Of a stretch of DNA of 64,000 nucleotides, positions 20,622 to 31,403 are shown in pieces; the stretch's first letter is position 1, and each line of letters starts with the position of its first letter. The notes below the pieces were generated by a model. The model worked only from the letters and a program-made list of their open reading frames with translations. It was not told the DNA's origin and ran no database searches. Origin of the DNA: Diphasiastrum complanatum (taxonomy: Eukaryota > Streptophyta > Lycopodiopsida > Lycopodiales > Lycopodiaceae); contig CM055104.1 in the NCBI GenBank assembly GCA_029204225.1, positions 50,917,457 to 50,981,456 on the forward strand. The letters run 5' to 3'. The translations under genes and the position numbers were made by a program.

Positions 20622-21445
20622 TGTGAGAAATTGGCAAAAAATATAGCTTGGTATTTTTTATGATAGAAGTTTGTAAGTGAATCTCACATGTGTGGAGGAT
20701 GTTCTCACATGTGGAGAATTGTAAAGTAAATAAAAAATGTTTGATATAGGGGTCTCATAGAATTTCATAGTCAAGCATTTAGGTGTAGGATGTTGATAGG
20801 GTCAAATTTGACATAGATGGCAAACTATCCATTTCCATTTGTAATGTCATTATTGAGCCAAAATAGAGTAAGAGGCCAAACTCGTGCCAATTAGAGTGTA
20901 GACAAGTGTAATGCTTTTGTTTGATGAAGTTTAAGAGGTCCAATAGGATTTAGAGGTGGAACCATGAGTGGTCCAATAGAATTTGAGGTTTGCTTGAAAA
21001 TGGTCCAATAGAATTTAGAGGTACATGGATCAATGGTCCAATAGGATTAAGAGGTGGCAAAGTGTGGTCCAATCATAGTTAAGCATAGTGGTAGCTCGTG
21101 GATCTACTAGTATCATTGTACTCCTCATTTTGGATCTAACTGATTTGGAGATTGTGTGGATTTTGAGTGTTATTGGATTTCTAGCTTTCTCTCTTTACCC
21201 GAGAGCTCATGATGATTTTCTCTCTCTACTCAAGGAAAGCAGCTTGTTTTTGTTTAAAATAATTTTTGAATACTTCCCACACGTGTGAGTGAGAGTTGGA
21301 AGTGATTTAATGCATGTAGTAGTGTGTTTTTGCCATAGAATCAAAGATAGATCTTGAATCTCAATCTAGTCCTGATCTTGGTGCATCTACACACCTTAGG
21401 ATATCACAAGTACATGTTGTGGACACTCCACACGCGTGAAATCTA
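20622..21445 (+). repeat. Copia LTR with CACGTG-like motifs
   Basis: It starts TGTGAGAAATTGG after a purine tract and ends near 21445 where it abuts another repeat. It contains CACATGTGTGG (20687), CACATGTGG (20707), CACACGTGTG (21281) and CACACGCGTG (21430). The end resembles that of the LTR remnant at 43734. Right end approximate. Confidence 0.6.
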
Positions 21446-21449
21446 CAGG

Positions 21450-21765
21450 AACTCGAGTTGGTCCCTTTTAATAGTAGAGAGGAGGACCCTGGCCTCTGAT
21501 CCATTTCTACCTCCCTAATTATTCAAATTTAAAAAAGAGTGGGAACCATCCAAATTGGAGGGAAACCCAACTTTATTCACTAACTTGACATTTAGGCCCT
21601 ACGACATTAAAAGTCCCGCAAAAAGGCCTAAAGTCCTTCTATTGACTTTCTAATTAATCAAATAACTATGTGATCATCATGTTGGACTTACACACGCAGG
21701 GTGCCAAATCCCTGTCACTTATTAACTAGGGTTAGGACTGCCTTGGGATCTGAAACCCCCCAACA
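21450..21765 (-). repeat. Gypsy LTR fragment related to copy 3
   Basis: On the minus strand it begins TGTTGGGGGG at 21765 and continues through CCTAACCCTAGTTAATAAG and GGCCTTTTTGCGGGACTTTT. It closely matches 28983-29104 joined to 30852-31040 and so gives the uninterrupted version of that LTR. Confidence 0.8.
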
Positions 21766-22600
21766 CTCGGTGTTGTTGCTTTTTTAAGTTTGTGAAAATG
21801 GTTGTGTTGTATTGTTGAATGGAAGTGAAAAACTATAAAAGAAGCTAATTGTGCACTCATTTGTTGTGCGTTAAGGAATGCATTTCCTGTGCTTTTAAGA
21901 TGATCCAGTGTATTCGTATTGTTTAAAATTGATTTTGACATAGCATTTTTTAAGATTTTTGTCAAGGTACGGTATTGTCGACTTTTGTCATGTATGATCT
22001 ACAATAGCTTGTTGTCGCATAAGGATCTAGGATGTATTGGATGTCAATGTTTGCATTCCACAAGTAGCTAATTTGAGGATTGAAAGGATTTGTGTATGTA
22101 TCTTTTGGATATCTTTTTAAAAATATTGTTGGTTTTTTTTTAATGGTTGTACATAACACTTGTATGTACTCATTTTCATCGAGTCCAATTGATGTTATCC
22201 ATGTAGCGACATCTATCTCTATGTCTGCAATTATTTTCTCAATTTTCATGTACACATTACTACATATAAATTACTCATAAAAATGTTTGTTTCTATATTT
22301 ATATTTTTATCAAATGGGCACAATATTTTAGTTTTTATCATGGGTGGTTTTGGAAAGTGAAACATGCATTTTTTTCTTGTTGCACGTTTTTTTATGTCTA
22401 TGGGTTTGTATTGTCGTACAATCATGTTGTTGTTTGTACATGTGTATTCATCCAAAAAGTGTTCTATTTGTGATTGATTCTGTCCAAAAATTAGTGCATT
22501 TGTAGTCCATATTACACCATGATTGTGTTGGCTTTCACGATGTTGAAACTCAATCACAAAGAAGTAGTCGTCGACTTTATCGAGAATGGAATTTTCTGTT
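21766..22600 (-). pseudogene. Helitron Rep/helicase remnant
   Basis: Minus-strand pieces 22557-22246, 22255-21962 and 21965-21732 together read HNHGVIWTTNALIFGQNQ, CMFHFPKPPMIKTKIL, then YLWNANIDIQYILDPYATTS and YMTK, then STGNAFLNAQQMSAQLASF. These match the region of Helitron proteins between the Rep-like N-terminus and the PIF1 helicase (W.AN.DIQ....PYA...Y...Y..K; FLN..E.SAQEA). At least two frameshifts interrupt it. The HUH Rep motif and Walker helicase motifs are absent from the fragment, and no Helitron terminus (5' TC, 3' hairpin-CTRR) was recognised. Confidence 0.75.
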
Positions 22601-22669
22601 GTTAAAAATTTTCAAAGAGCTTGAATTTTGGAATTGTAGTAACTAGTAGTTAACACTATTGTGCAATCT

Positions 22670-24240
22670 ACAGAGCAGGACATTGTTCCAACATTGGAGA
22701 TCACCATTCAAGACATCGACATTAGTGGCGTCTAGATTGATGGAGGAGCAGACGTCAATATCATGTCTAAAGACACCTACAGTAAATTAACCAACTTACC
22801 CTTGCAGAAGACTCAATTAGCCATTCGCATGGCTAATCATACAAGGGATCCTCCACTCGGGAAAATCTAGAAGGTACCAGTCAATATTAAGGGGTTGCAA
22901 TTCTTGTTGAACTTTGTTGTTCTACAATTACCATAAGGCATGGATGTCTATCCAGTTCGATCAAGCAGGCCTTGGCTAAGGGTCGCCAAAGTAGTTCATG
23001 ATTGGGCAATAGGAGTAGTAACTATCCCTGCCAAACGGACAAAAGATTTGATTACAAACACATCACGGACAACTCGCTTCTCAGCTCTGTGATCGATGGG
23101 TGTTGAAACGATTGAGAAATTACTATTCCAACCGATGACGAAAGAATCTGAGGAAGATTTACATCTGACTAGTTTGTTTCTTGACTATATACTAGATGGG
23201 AAAGCCCCTTTGTTTATGATCATCAATTTATTTGCTACCAAAGGAAAAGCACATTCAAGTGAATCCAATTAGGAGCACGAGCAGCTGTTAGTGGAGAATG
23301 CAGACAGAGAGCAATGGCCATGAAGTTTTTCTGAAAATCTAGAATGTTGAAGGAGGAACCCACACGGTTGCATTCCACTCAAGTATCTAGAGAAAAACTA
23401 CTCCAAATTAATCTGGGGATGGAAGAGAATCTGCAGTATGTATCTATTAGAGCTAATAATAATCTAGAGTTCATTACGCATGCTACAATCTTGTTTCAGA
23501 AGTATAAGGTTGTCTTTGCATGGTCATACGACGACCTACGGGGAGTTCTGAAGAAAATATATCAGCACACAATCGACGTCACCATTGATGCACGACCGAT
23601 TCATCAGCAATAGTATCGCATGAATTCAAAACATGCCGAACAAGTTAGGACAGAGTTGAAAAATTGATAAAAAGTCAACTTTATCTATGCTATTGACTAC
23701 ATACCTTGGTTAAGCCCTATCATGATTGTCCCAAAGAAGAATGGTAACCTTCGAGTTTGCGTGGACTACCACAAACTGAATTCGTTTACTATCAAGGATC
23801 ACTTTCCATTGTCGCTAACAGAACAGATTTTGGACGAAGTGGGGCCACGAGTTATATAGCTTTCTTGATGGATAAGGTGGCTACAATCAGATTCAGATAG
23901 CCGAGGACCAAGGAAAAATTGCCTTCATTATGGAATGGGGAGCATACGCTTATAAGGTGATGCCATTCGAATTGAAAATCTCCCCGACAACTTTTTAGAA
24001 GGTAGTGTCGAAGGCATTCTATGACTATTTGGACAGATTTATGAAAATCTTTTGGGATGATTTTTGCATGTACGGTGACATTGAAGATCACTTGGATTAT
24101 GTGGAAAGATGCTTTCAATGATGTTATGAGTTTGGTATCAGTTTGAATCTAGAAAAATGTACTTTTTGTGTGCGATGAGAAGTCCTCTTGGGACAAATTA
24201 GCCCACATATTGCTTATCCGATCAAGCATATTGAGATAAA
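22670..24240 (+). pseudogene. Gypsy copy 3 protease and reverse transcriptase
   Basis: Protease is seen near 22735 as DGGADVNIMSKDTY followed by NLPLQKTQLAIRMANHT. The open piece 23344-23613 covers the protease-RT linker (FQKYKVVFAWSYDDLRGV). RT follows in broken frames: MIVPKKNGNLRVCVDYHKLN (about 23724), QIAEDQGKIAFIMEWGAYAY, KVMPFELKISPTTF, and the catalytic box as FWDDFCMYGD near 24050, where the expected YxDD/FxDD pair DD is retained. Stops and frameshifts are numerous. The family looks like a non-chromodomain Gypsy lineage. Confidence 0.8.
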
Positions 24241-24503
24241 AGTTGATGGATGAATCACACTGCCAAAATAAGGTAGTATCCACATTTAAGATACTCTTGT
24301 ATGGTTTAACCTTAAGGCCTGTTCCTTCCATTAGGAATGGATGTAGCATACCAAGAGCTCCTACTAGGAATAAAGCAAGTGTGCTGAAACAACAATCATG
24401 GGTATTAGTGGTCCATCTGAATGAATCCTTGTGAGGTTTATACGTGCAAAGCTAAAAAAAGGTAAATCCTCATTGCGTATGAATTTCTCTGGTAGTATAT
24501 TGT

Positions 24504-24968
24504 TTAGTTTGTTGATGATATATTGTAATGTGTTTGGTACAAATTACTTGTGACATCTAGAAAAGACGTGAAATCATGACTATTAAGTCTCTTGATAGCA
24601 AGTTTTATGACTAAATGGATACATAGAAAGGATGGATTATGTTGTGTCTTATCTATTCCATTAACATACATATTTTCAATGAGCCATAAGCATTTGTTGT
24701 TGGCTTCTTCTAGTTTAGATGGAGATACAATATCAATATGAATCCATTTCCTATTCTTAAGAAAGTCAAGGGAATCGTTCTTACAAATTAAAGCATGTTT
24801 GTTTACAATCCCTTCATCTAGAAATTCATATTTAGGCATTAATCTCATGAGTTTAAACCAGACAAGATGAAGTTCAGAAGTGATATTGTTAATGTTAGTA
24901 CTTGTGGAATGATGTAATTTAAACCTTTTTCTAGGGTAAATTAAGCTAGAAATTGACAGATGAATCAC
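24504..24968 (-). CDS. Unrecognised ORF, second of a related pair
   Basis: A 154-codon open frame. After an apparently unrelated first about 25 residues it aligns along its length with the neighbouring ORF at 24965-25318: SELHLVWFKLMRLMPKYE / SELHDGWLKLMKLSTMYS, and YVNGIDKTQHNPSFLCIHLV / YVNGIEKAQHNPCFICIYLI. The two are roughly 40-50% identical at protein level by eye. No known domain was recognised. It lies on the strand opposite to the Gypsy element that surrounds it. It may be exons or a module of a captured gene; coding status unproven. Confidence 0.4.
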   Translation of the reverse strand: MIHLSISSLIYPRKRFKLHHSTSTNINNITSELHLVWFKLMRLMPKYEFLDEGIVNKHALICKNDSLDFLKNRKWIHIDIVSPSKLEEANNKCLWLIENMYVNGIDKTQHNPSFLCIHLVIKLAIKRLNSHDFTSFLDVTSNLYQTHYNISSTN

Positions 24969-25318
24969 ATTGCCATAGTAGGTGTGAAATCTGGGCTATC
25001 AAGTCTTTCCATAGCAAGTTTATGTATGAGATATATACATATGAAACAAGGATTATGTTGAGCCTTTTCTATTCCATTGACATATAAATGCTTGGTAATC
25101 CATTTTCGTTCATTACTAGCATCTTCTATTTTATGTAGTGAGACGATGTTCTCTTGAATTAATTTCTTGTTCTTTAAAATTTCTAGGGCACTTTGTCTAC
25201 AAAAATCAGCATGCTTATCAATATCTGTACTTGAATACATAGTTGAAAGTTTCATGAGTTTAAGCCACCCATCATGTAATTCAGAAGCAATACCTTGGAT
25301 GAACGTGGTGTTAGCCAT
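24965..25318 (-). CDS. Unrecognised ORF, first of a related pair
   Basis: A 117-codon frame starting MANTTFIQGIASELHDGW. It overlaps the start of the next ORF by four bases. The protein is probably helical, with a conserved Cys-containing block HNPCFICIYLIHKLAMERLD. The pair replaces the N-terminal part of RNase H of the surrounding Gypsy copy 3, whose sequence resumes at about 25325. Unknown family. Confidence 0.4.
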   Translation of the reverse strand: MANTTFIQGIASELHDGWLKLMKLSTMYSSTDIDKHADFCRQSALEILKNKKLIQENIVSLHKIEDASNERKWITKHLYVNGIEKAQHNPCFICIYLIHKLAMERLDSPDFTPTMAM

Positions 25319-25324
25319 GATTTT

Positions 25325-26444
25325 TTTTGTATGGGAATTTCGACATTACCTCATGGAAACACACTTTGCATTTTATACGGATTTACTTTACTTGGTAAAC
25401 AAGACATGCAATATTGGGCGTATTGCAAGATGGTTACTGTTATTGACTGAATTTGACTTTCAAATTGTGGCTCGTAAGAGAAAGCAACATTATCTTGCCG
25501 ACCATGTTTCGCGAATTGAATCCACACCAATTAATACTGAAGTGGATGATAAATTACTAGATGTTGCATTATTCTATGTAGAGGCAGTTTCTGAGTGGGC
25601 AGCGGATATTGTTGAGTACCTGATGCTAGAACAACCGAATGACTCTTTGACAAAAGTACAGAAGAGGCAATTGATTCATAAGGTTCAACCTTATCGATTG
25701 ATTGCAAGACAATTGTATCGTCGTGGATCAGACAATATTCTACGTAGATGTGTTTTACCGCATGAAATATCAGCTATAATCACGTTTTCACATGATGCCA
25801 TGGGCAGAGGACACTTCTCTACAGATATTACTGTTCGCAAACTTTTGCAATCAGGTTGTTGGTGGCCTACGTTTCATAAGGACACGGAAAATTATATTCA
25901 AAGATGTGATGTTTGCCAGCGAGCATGACGGCCTACTAGACAGAACTATGGACCCTTACATCTGGTTTTATCGCAAGCACCATTTGACAAATGGGGACTA
26001 GATTATGTTGGTCCTATTCATCCTATTCTGCGAGGATCTCAGGCCCGATACATTATCGTAGCAACTGATTATATGACTAAGTGGGTCGAAGGCAAAGCTA
26101 TCAAAGTTGCTGATGCAAAATCTACGGCCAAGTTTCTCTATGAAAATATTATTATCAGATTTGGATGTCCGATCGAGATTGTTAGTGACTGGGGTACACA
26201 CTTTGTTAATCAAACGATAAAGTGTTTACTGGAATATTCTTTTGTTGTACACAGATTAAGTACTCCATATTATTCCAGAGGAAATGGCCAAGCTGAATCT
26301 TCCAATAAGATTCTCTGCACTATTATGACAAAAACAGTTGAAGCAAGTCGGTCTAATTGGGAACATAAACTGCATGCAACATTATGGGCATTTAGAATCG
26401 ATTACAAGAGTAGTACAAATAAAACACCCTTTCAACTTGTTTGA
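25325..26444 (+). pseudogene. Gypsy copy 3 RNase H end and integrase
   Basis: RNase H tail: EFRHYLMETHFAFYTD, NIGRIARWLLLLTEFDFQIV, LADHVSRIEST. Integrase zinc domain: HDAMGRGHFSTDITVRKLLQ, CWWPTFHKDTENYIQRCDVC (HHCC). One TGA-type break near 25925 separates this 253-codon frame from the core: WGLDYVGPIHP, ATDYMTKWVEGKAI, VSDWGTHFVNQTIK, RGNGQAESSNKI, ending TPFQLV at 26444. The catalytic Asp (LDYVGP), Asp (VSDWGT) and Glu (GQAESSNK) positions are present. The domain is cut before the GDLVLxY C-terminal region, which copies 1 and 4 retain. Confidence 0.88.
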
Positions 26445-26731
26445 AACCTTCATTGAGATTTTTATAGCCTATTTTCATAGTACTAAGCAAGCTTGCAAAT
26501 TTTTGTTTTGAACTGAACAGCCAAACTAGTATTTTGTGTAATGGACCCTCCAAATTCACCTATAAGTTGGCTCAATTCGATTCATTCCTTACTTGTGCTA
26601 GCGAACCTCTTGCCAATTTTTCCTGTGACCAAAGCCTTCAGAACTTTCCATACTATTTTTTGATATACACTCGCGCTGAATATTTTTAGTTTCCGCTCTT
26701 TTTCATCATCTCTTCCACAGATATGTCTCAG
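26445..26731 (+). other. Gypsy copy 3 spacer upstream of aORF
   Basis: Non-coding leader-like sequence. It contains the pre-insertion version of the Copia A target (around 26570-26610, inverted relative to 2240 and 6432) and GATATACACTC at 26662-26672, about 60 bases before the aORF start. Confidence 0.55.
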
Positions 26732-28930
26732 TCGCCTCGTTACACTATCCATTGTGATGTCCCATCTGCAACGGATATCATGATCCTTCCTAGCACAAGC
26801 ATGGTCACTCAGTGGATGACCCTTGCGGAGCATGTGCTTACTAAATGGGTATTCATGCGAGAGCCTTCTCAGGGAGAATCAACATGCATTTTATAACTCT
26901 TGCCTTCAAGGAAGAGAAATCCAAATTTTACATTACCTTCTAGGGCTACACACAAGGTACGTGTGAGTGAAGCTGCTCTTGCTGCCATAGGGATAGCATC
27001 TGGTACCCAAGCCTCATCGAACCATAAGCAAGCCAAACAGGCTATTAAGCCTTATATTGACACTACCAATGACCTACACTAGACTAATGACGACTATCTT
27101 CTAGAGGCCATTACTGATCTTGCCATTCAGGTTGCTGCTCACCTCCTCAACAATTTCCTGATGGCTGGCAACCTAAGGAATGACTGTATTACTTCCCAAA
27201 TTTTGCATAAGAGTCCCAAGCCAAAATAGCCAAGGCTCCTCTGGAACCATATAACTGGTTCAAGACTGTCTTTGGAGAGCTCAAAAAGAGCAATACCAAC
27301 CAGCAATTTGCTGCTGACTAGATGTTGTCACTCCTAGCAGCCTCCCACCTTGATAATAAAGTCCATGGTTTCATATAGATGTTGTGCTCTCTATCTATGA
27401 AGAAGCGCCGATAGAGTCATCGCAACAGGCATCGAACTCACATAGTCGCCGTCGTCCACATAGCAAGATCGCCATTCTTGACTCACCTTTCGCGTCACGA
27501 CGCTGTACTAGCAGACATCTTCAGCTGCGCTTCCACTCCCTATTGTTATTCGCAGTGAACTTCATATTCCCCTCGTCTCTGATGCTTCCCTCGCCTTTGC
27601 TTTCTCACAAGGTCAGTCTGTGACAATTGGGGCTATCATTCCCATCACAGCTATCCAGGCCGCCTCACCCCCACACACGGAAGCTGTTTCTCCAAACACC
27701 CAATATTCCATGGACATGTCGATGATTCCGACCCCCTTGGGGCCTCAGAAGCTTTTGTAATGCCCTAGAGCCTTGCGCCCTTTGAACTCCAATCCCCCGG
27801 AAGAGAATTCGAGACTGTCCATAATTCTGAAGCTATTTTTGAAGAAACCTTTCTCACAGAGCCACAAGAAACCGCACCAGCTCAGGCACTAGCCACAATT
27901 CAGGTCGGGCAAGTTGTCAAATCACTAAAGCAGTTTGATGCCACAGTGCCTGAGGGCTATGAAGAAGAATATCTCTTTGAAGAAGAGAAATTATAGGCAC
28001 CTGCTCCACGCCAACCAGGGACAATACTACGAGGTCCTTTTGCTGCTACCACCTCCACTACAGTAGATTCTTGTGATGCTCTAGGTTTAGTCTCAAGCCT
28101 TGCGCAAGTGATCCGGTCTATACTGGATAAGAAAAAAGAAATGGAACAGCGCATCTCAGATATGGGATCTAAGAATACACTCATTAGCCAGAAAGTGAAT
28201 CAGCTGGACAAAGAGTTGAAGATAGCCAAGAAACACGAAGCTAAGTTTGAAGCTGAGAAGAAGAAGGCACAACAATTGGCTGATTGCCTAGAAGACTATG
28301 TCAGTTCACTGTAGAATGCACTTACAACCGCCCAAGACCAAGTGGACAAGGCCGTGCAGGATGCAAAGCAACAAGTGCAGCTGCTCCAGGGTCAACTGCA
28401 GATTTATGTACCAATGCCACGCAGAAATAAGTGGAAGGATTTGGGATTGTCCATGGACAAAATCACCATCCATACGCCGAACTGGCCAATCATCCACCAA
28501 CTGTATAGCTGGGAGATCTCAGTGGACTTCCATCGAGCCCTACAAGCATACCAGCGGGAGTATATTCACTCTTCTGATCCTATAGTTAGGTAATCGACGT
28601 TGTTCGCAAAATATCTCACTCTATTGGCATCCGTTGCAACGCAATGGGATGATTATCTTTCTACTTTGGCATTCGATCCAAATAAGCCAATGGTGTTAGA
28701 TAGCATTAAGGATCAGCTGTCGGTGGTCCGATTGTATTTCCATGCTGCAAAGATGGGAGGCTCCTAGGAATCTCGATTTATACCTTGGACAACTTCAAAG
28801 TGGATTGCCGGAGTCTATCGTTGTTTTTTGCCACACAATCTAGATTTCAACATTGCCCGACTCGATTTCATGGAGAAGGTGCAATATCATTTAATAAGGA
28901 TTCATCGTGATGCAAATAAAAGCCCACAGT
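26732..28930 (+). pseudogene. Gypsy extra ORF (aORF), copy 3, most complete
   Basis: A start is likely near 26723-26732 (MSQSPRYTIHCDVPSATDIM). Segments in order: N-terminal region (DIMILPSTSM), a helical region (NHKQAKQAIKPYIDTTND, then AAHLLNNFLMAGNLRN), a variable Ser/His-rich stretch (27430-27640), an acidic Pro-rich part (DPLGASEAF, FDATVPEGYEEEYLFEEE), a long coiled coil (about 28085-28400: LDKKKEMEQRISDMGSKNTL, KELKIAKKHEAKFEAEKKKA), and a C-terminal part (WKDLGLSMDK, NWPIIHQLYSWEISVDFHRA, and 28606-28760 FAKYLTLLASVATQWDDYLS). At least five stops or frameshifts. No enzymatic motif, signal peptide or membrane segment seen. Its role in the element is unknown. Confidence 0.65.
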
Positions 28931-28967
28931 AACTGCATCTCGAAGGTGTCATGGGATCGCCACCAAT

Positions 28968-28982
28968 TTTGGTGGGGGATAC
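28968..28982 (+). other. Polypurine tract of Gypsy copy 3
   Basis: TTGGTGGGGGATAC lies directly before the LTR start TGTTGGAGGG. The location shows that the aORF lies inside the element, between integrase and the 3' LTR. Confidence 0.7.
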
Positions 28983-31090
28983 TGTTGGAGGGATTGCGTA
29001 TTCCAAGGAAATTCTAACCCTAGTTAATAAGTGAGAGATTTGGCACCCTGCATGTGTAAGTCCAACTCGATGATCACATAGAGATTTGATAATTAGAAAG
29101 TCAATAAAATGTGAGAATTTTTCTAAAATTCAATTGGTAATGAGAATCTGTTCATTACCTTCTTGTAGAACTGTTGACAAAACAAGTCTGCATTTTTACT
29201 CGTGTTGCTGCTACAGTCTAAATTTTTACTCGTGAATTTCCACAGGCAAAAAAATGCGACACTGCATTTTACATGCATTTTATGACAGACGACAATTGCA
29301 TAAATGCAACATTGTGTTTTTACATGCAATCTCTGACAGTCAAAAAGAATGCGACACTGTATTTTAATACGTTGTTTATGACAGGCAAAAAATGCGACAC
29401 TTGTCTTTAAAATTGAAAAGGTGTCCTCCAAATGCCAAAGGTTGTCCTTAATTAAAGACAAAGGCCAAAATCCAGGGAGTGTCGCATCATCCATCTACGA
29501 ATTTACTCATTATGTCTTCACGCTCCAACAATGAACTGATCTATTGATCAGTTTAGCAGCTGTTAACGATCTTGTAATTGTAGTTAAGATAGAACAAGAT
29601 CTTCCAACTGCTATATACGTAAATGAGCGATTGAAAAAACTAAGAGACAAACCTATTCAATATTCACGTTCTTCCTGCAACAGGCAATAGCAGCTGACAT
29701 TTCCATGTCAGTGATTTATGTAGTATTACTACAGTGGTGTTTCTGCCTTTCCTTACTTATTGTCTTGTAGTATTCTACAATGTGGCACACTGCTATGGAT
29801 TCATCTTGTTCTTCTATAGTAATTAACAGCAGCTGGCAGTTCTACGTCAGTGATTCACACAGCAACATTGCAGCTATGTGCAAATGTATTATCCATCCAA
29901 TTATTTGATGTACATATTTTATTGTGCCATTCTTTTCTGTTATTACAAGAATGCTATTCTTTATGTCTTGTTTCTACTCAGTGCATGGTGATCTTCGACA
30001 CCTCAGTCACTGGCTTAATCTATTGCATTTGTGACTGTTAATTAGCTCTCTTTATGAGTGATTGCGTCCACTGATCACAAGTAGTTCTACACACAATTAG
30101 AACGATTCATGCACTAGCAACGACATTCTTAAACACACATTGTACATGTTCCATTCATGCTCTTTCACACTAATGACTCACACAGTTCATTTATTTACAA
30201 CATATGAGACTGACATTGTAGATGCCTTTGTGCATCGATTCTTTTTCTTTTGAATAGATTTTCAGTAATAGGCTCATAAACCTTCACAGATTGTGATTAG
30301 CTTTGGGAAACACGCGGCTACGTCCGCTATTGTCTTGTAATCACCTGCTTAATTGACTTGTATATTTTGTTATACATAATATGATTATAGCTCTGTCTAT
30401 TTCTGGGTTCAGAATTGTGTCAATACTGCAATGCTTTTCTATGTTCTGTCTGGTTGTCTGCTCATCGCTTCTGCAAATTTATTGTTCGTGAATAATTATT
30501 TGTCTAGCTGTTCGTGACTGATTATTAGTCTTGTCTTTCGCGACTTATTTTCAGTCGAGCTCAGTCTAGCCCTTCGTGAATTATTCGCGACTAATAATTT
30601 GTCTAGCTGTTTGCAACAAATTATCTTTCTGATATTTTGATGTTTGGCTACGTAATCAGATCGAACGTTATTTCTGTCACTGACTATTTGTTCAAATCTG
30701 ATAGGCGTAGTCATGCTTGAGGAAAGAGTGTGATAACTTATTTCATTGCGCACAAACACTTTTCATTTGAGTTCGTTTCTCTTTCAAGTTTCGAGTTCGC
30801 TTCTTTTCGTGTTTGTTTCGTTTATCGTTATCCTCGTTTTTCAACATAAAAGGACTTAAGGCCTTTTTGCGGGACTTTTAATGTCGCAGGGCCTAAATGT
30901 CAAGTTAGTGAATAAAGTTGGGTTTCCCTCCAATTTTAAATGGTTCCTACTCTTTTTTAAATTTGAATAATTAGGGAGCTAGAAATGGGTCAATAGAATT
31001 CAGAGGCCAGGGTCCTCCTCTCTACTATAAGAAGGGGCCAACTCCAATTTGCTACACATGTTTATATCCTCATTTCAATACAAGCAAATT
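28983..31090 (+). repeat. 3' LTR of Gypsy copy 3, interrupted
   Basis: Left part 28983-29109, right part 30847 to about 31090. Together they match the fragment at 21450-21765 on the other strand. The interruption is the solo LTR at 29110-30846. The true right end was not determined; the similarity supports at least to about 31040. Confidence 0.75.
29110..30846 (+). repeat. Solo LTR with TAAAA target duplication
   Basis: A 1737-bp sequence starts TGTGAGAATT and ends TTTTTCAACA. It is flanked by TAAAA at 29105-29109 and 30847-30851. It has no coding capacity. Its right-hand 300 bp resemble the minus strand of the Copia LTR at 38645-39795 (shared CGCGAATTATTC-type and TTTGTTTCG-type phrases), so it belongs to a related Copia family. 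A solo LTR is the expected product of LTR-LTR recombination. Confidence 0.8.
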
Positions 31091-31400
31091 GGTTCTCTTA
31101 TGGAATGGATTTGTGAATGTCCTTTCTCTCTACCACTTTTCCTCGTCCCTCATGCTTTTGTCGTACTTGCTAATTGTTGGATCTGATGGTTATTGGGATT
31201 GCATGTTTTTATACTTTTTATGAGAGAGAAAGGGAGAAAGAGAAAGAGTAAGCTATCCTCATTGTGGATCTTAATGTTAATGATTGTAGTGTTAGTGCTT
31301 AGTGTTAATGGATGTTAGAGTTAGATTTGGATCATCCATTCATGCTGAAATCTAAAATATGCTATTGCTCTCATGGGAACGAATCTATTCGTGACAACTA
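31091..31400. other. No gene seen
   Basis: Contains a GA-rich stretch at 31215-31250. Sits between the end of Gypsy copy 3 and the truncated 3' end of copy 4. Confidence 0.35.
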
Positions 31401-31403
31401 ACT

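Larger units (their letters stand above)
22660..31090 (+). mobile_element. Ty3/Gypsy element copy 3 with extra ORF
   Basis: The order on the plus strand is protease, RT, [foreign minus-strand ORF pair], RNase H, integrase, spacer, aORF, purine tract and 3' LTR. This is the most complete copy of the family and gives its gene order. Gag and the 5' LTR are not present to the left, where a Helitron fragment begins. The LTR is itself interrupted by a solo LTR. Confidence 0.75.

Noticed and set aside
26582-26833. 83-codon minus-strand frame with VTRRLRHICGRDDEK, also seen on plus at 2084-2461
   Set aside because: It is the antisense of the aORF start region, conserved between copies only because the opposite strand is homologous.
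27384-27623. Plus-strand 79-codon frame and its counterparts at 1230-1415 and 19291-19517
   Set aside because: These are parts of the aORF repeat in shifted frames, not separate genes.
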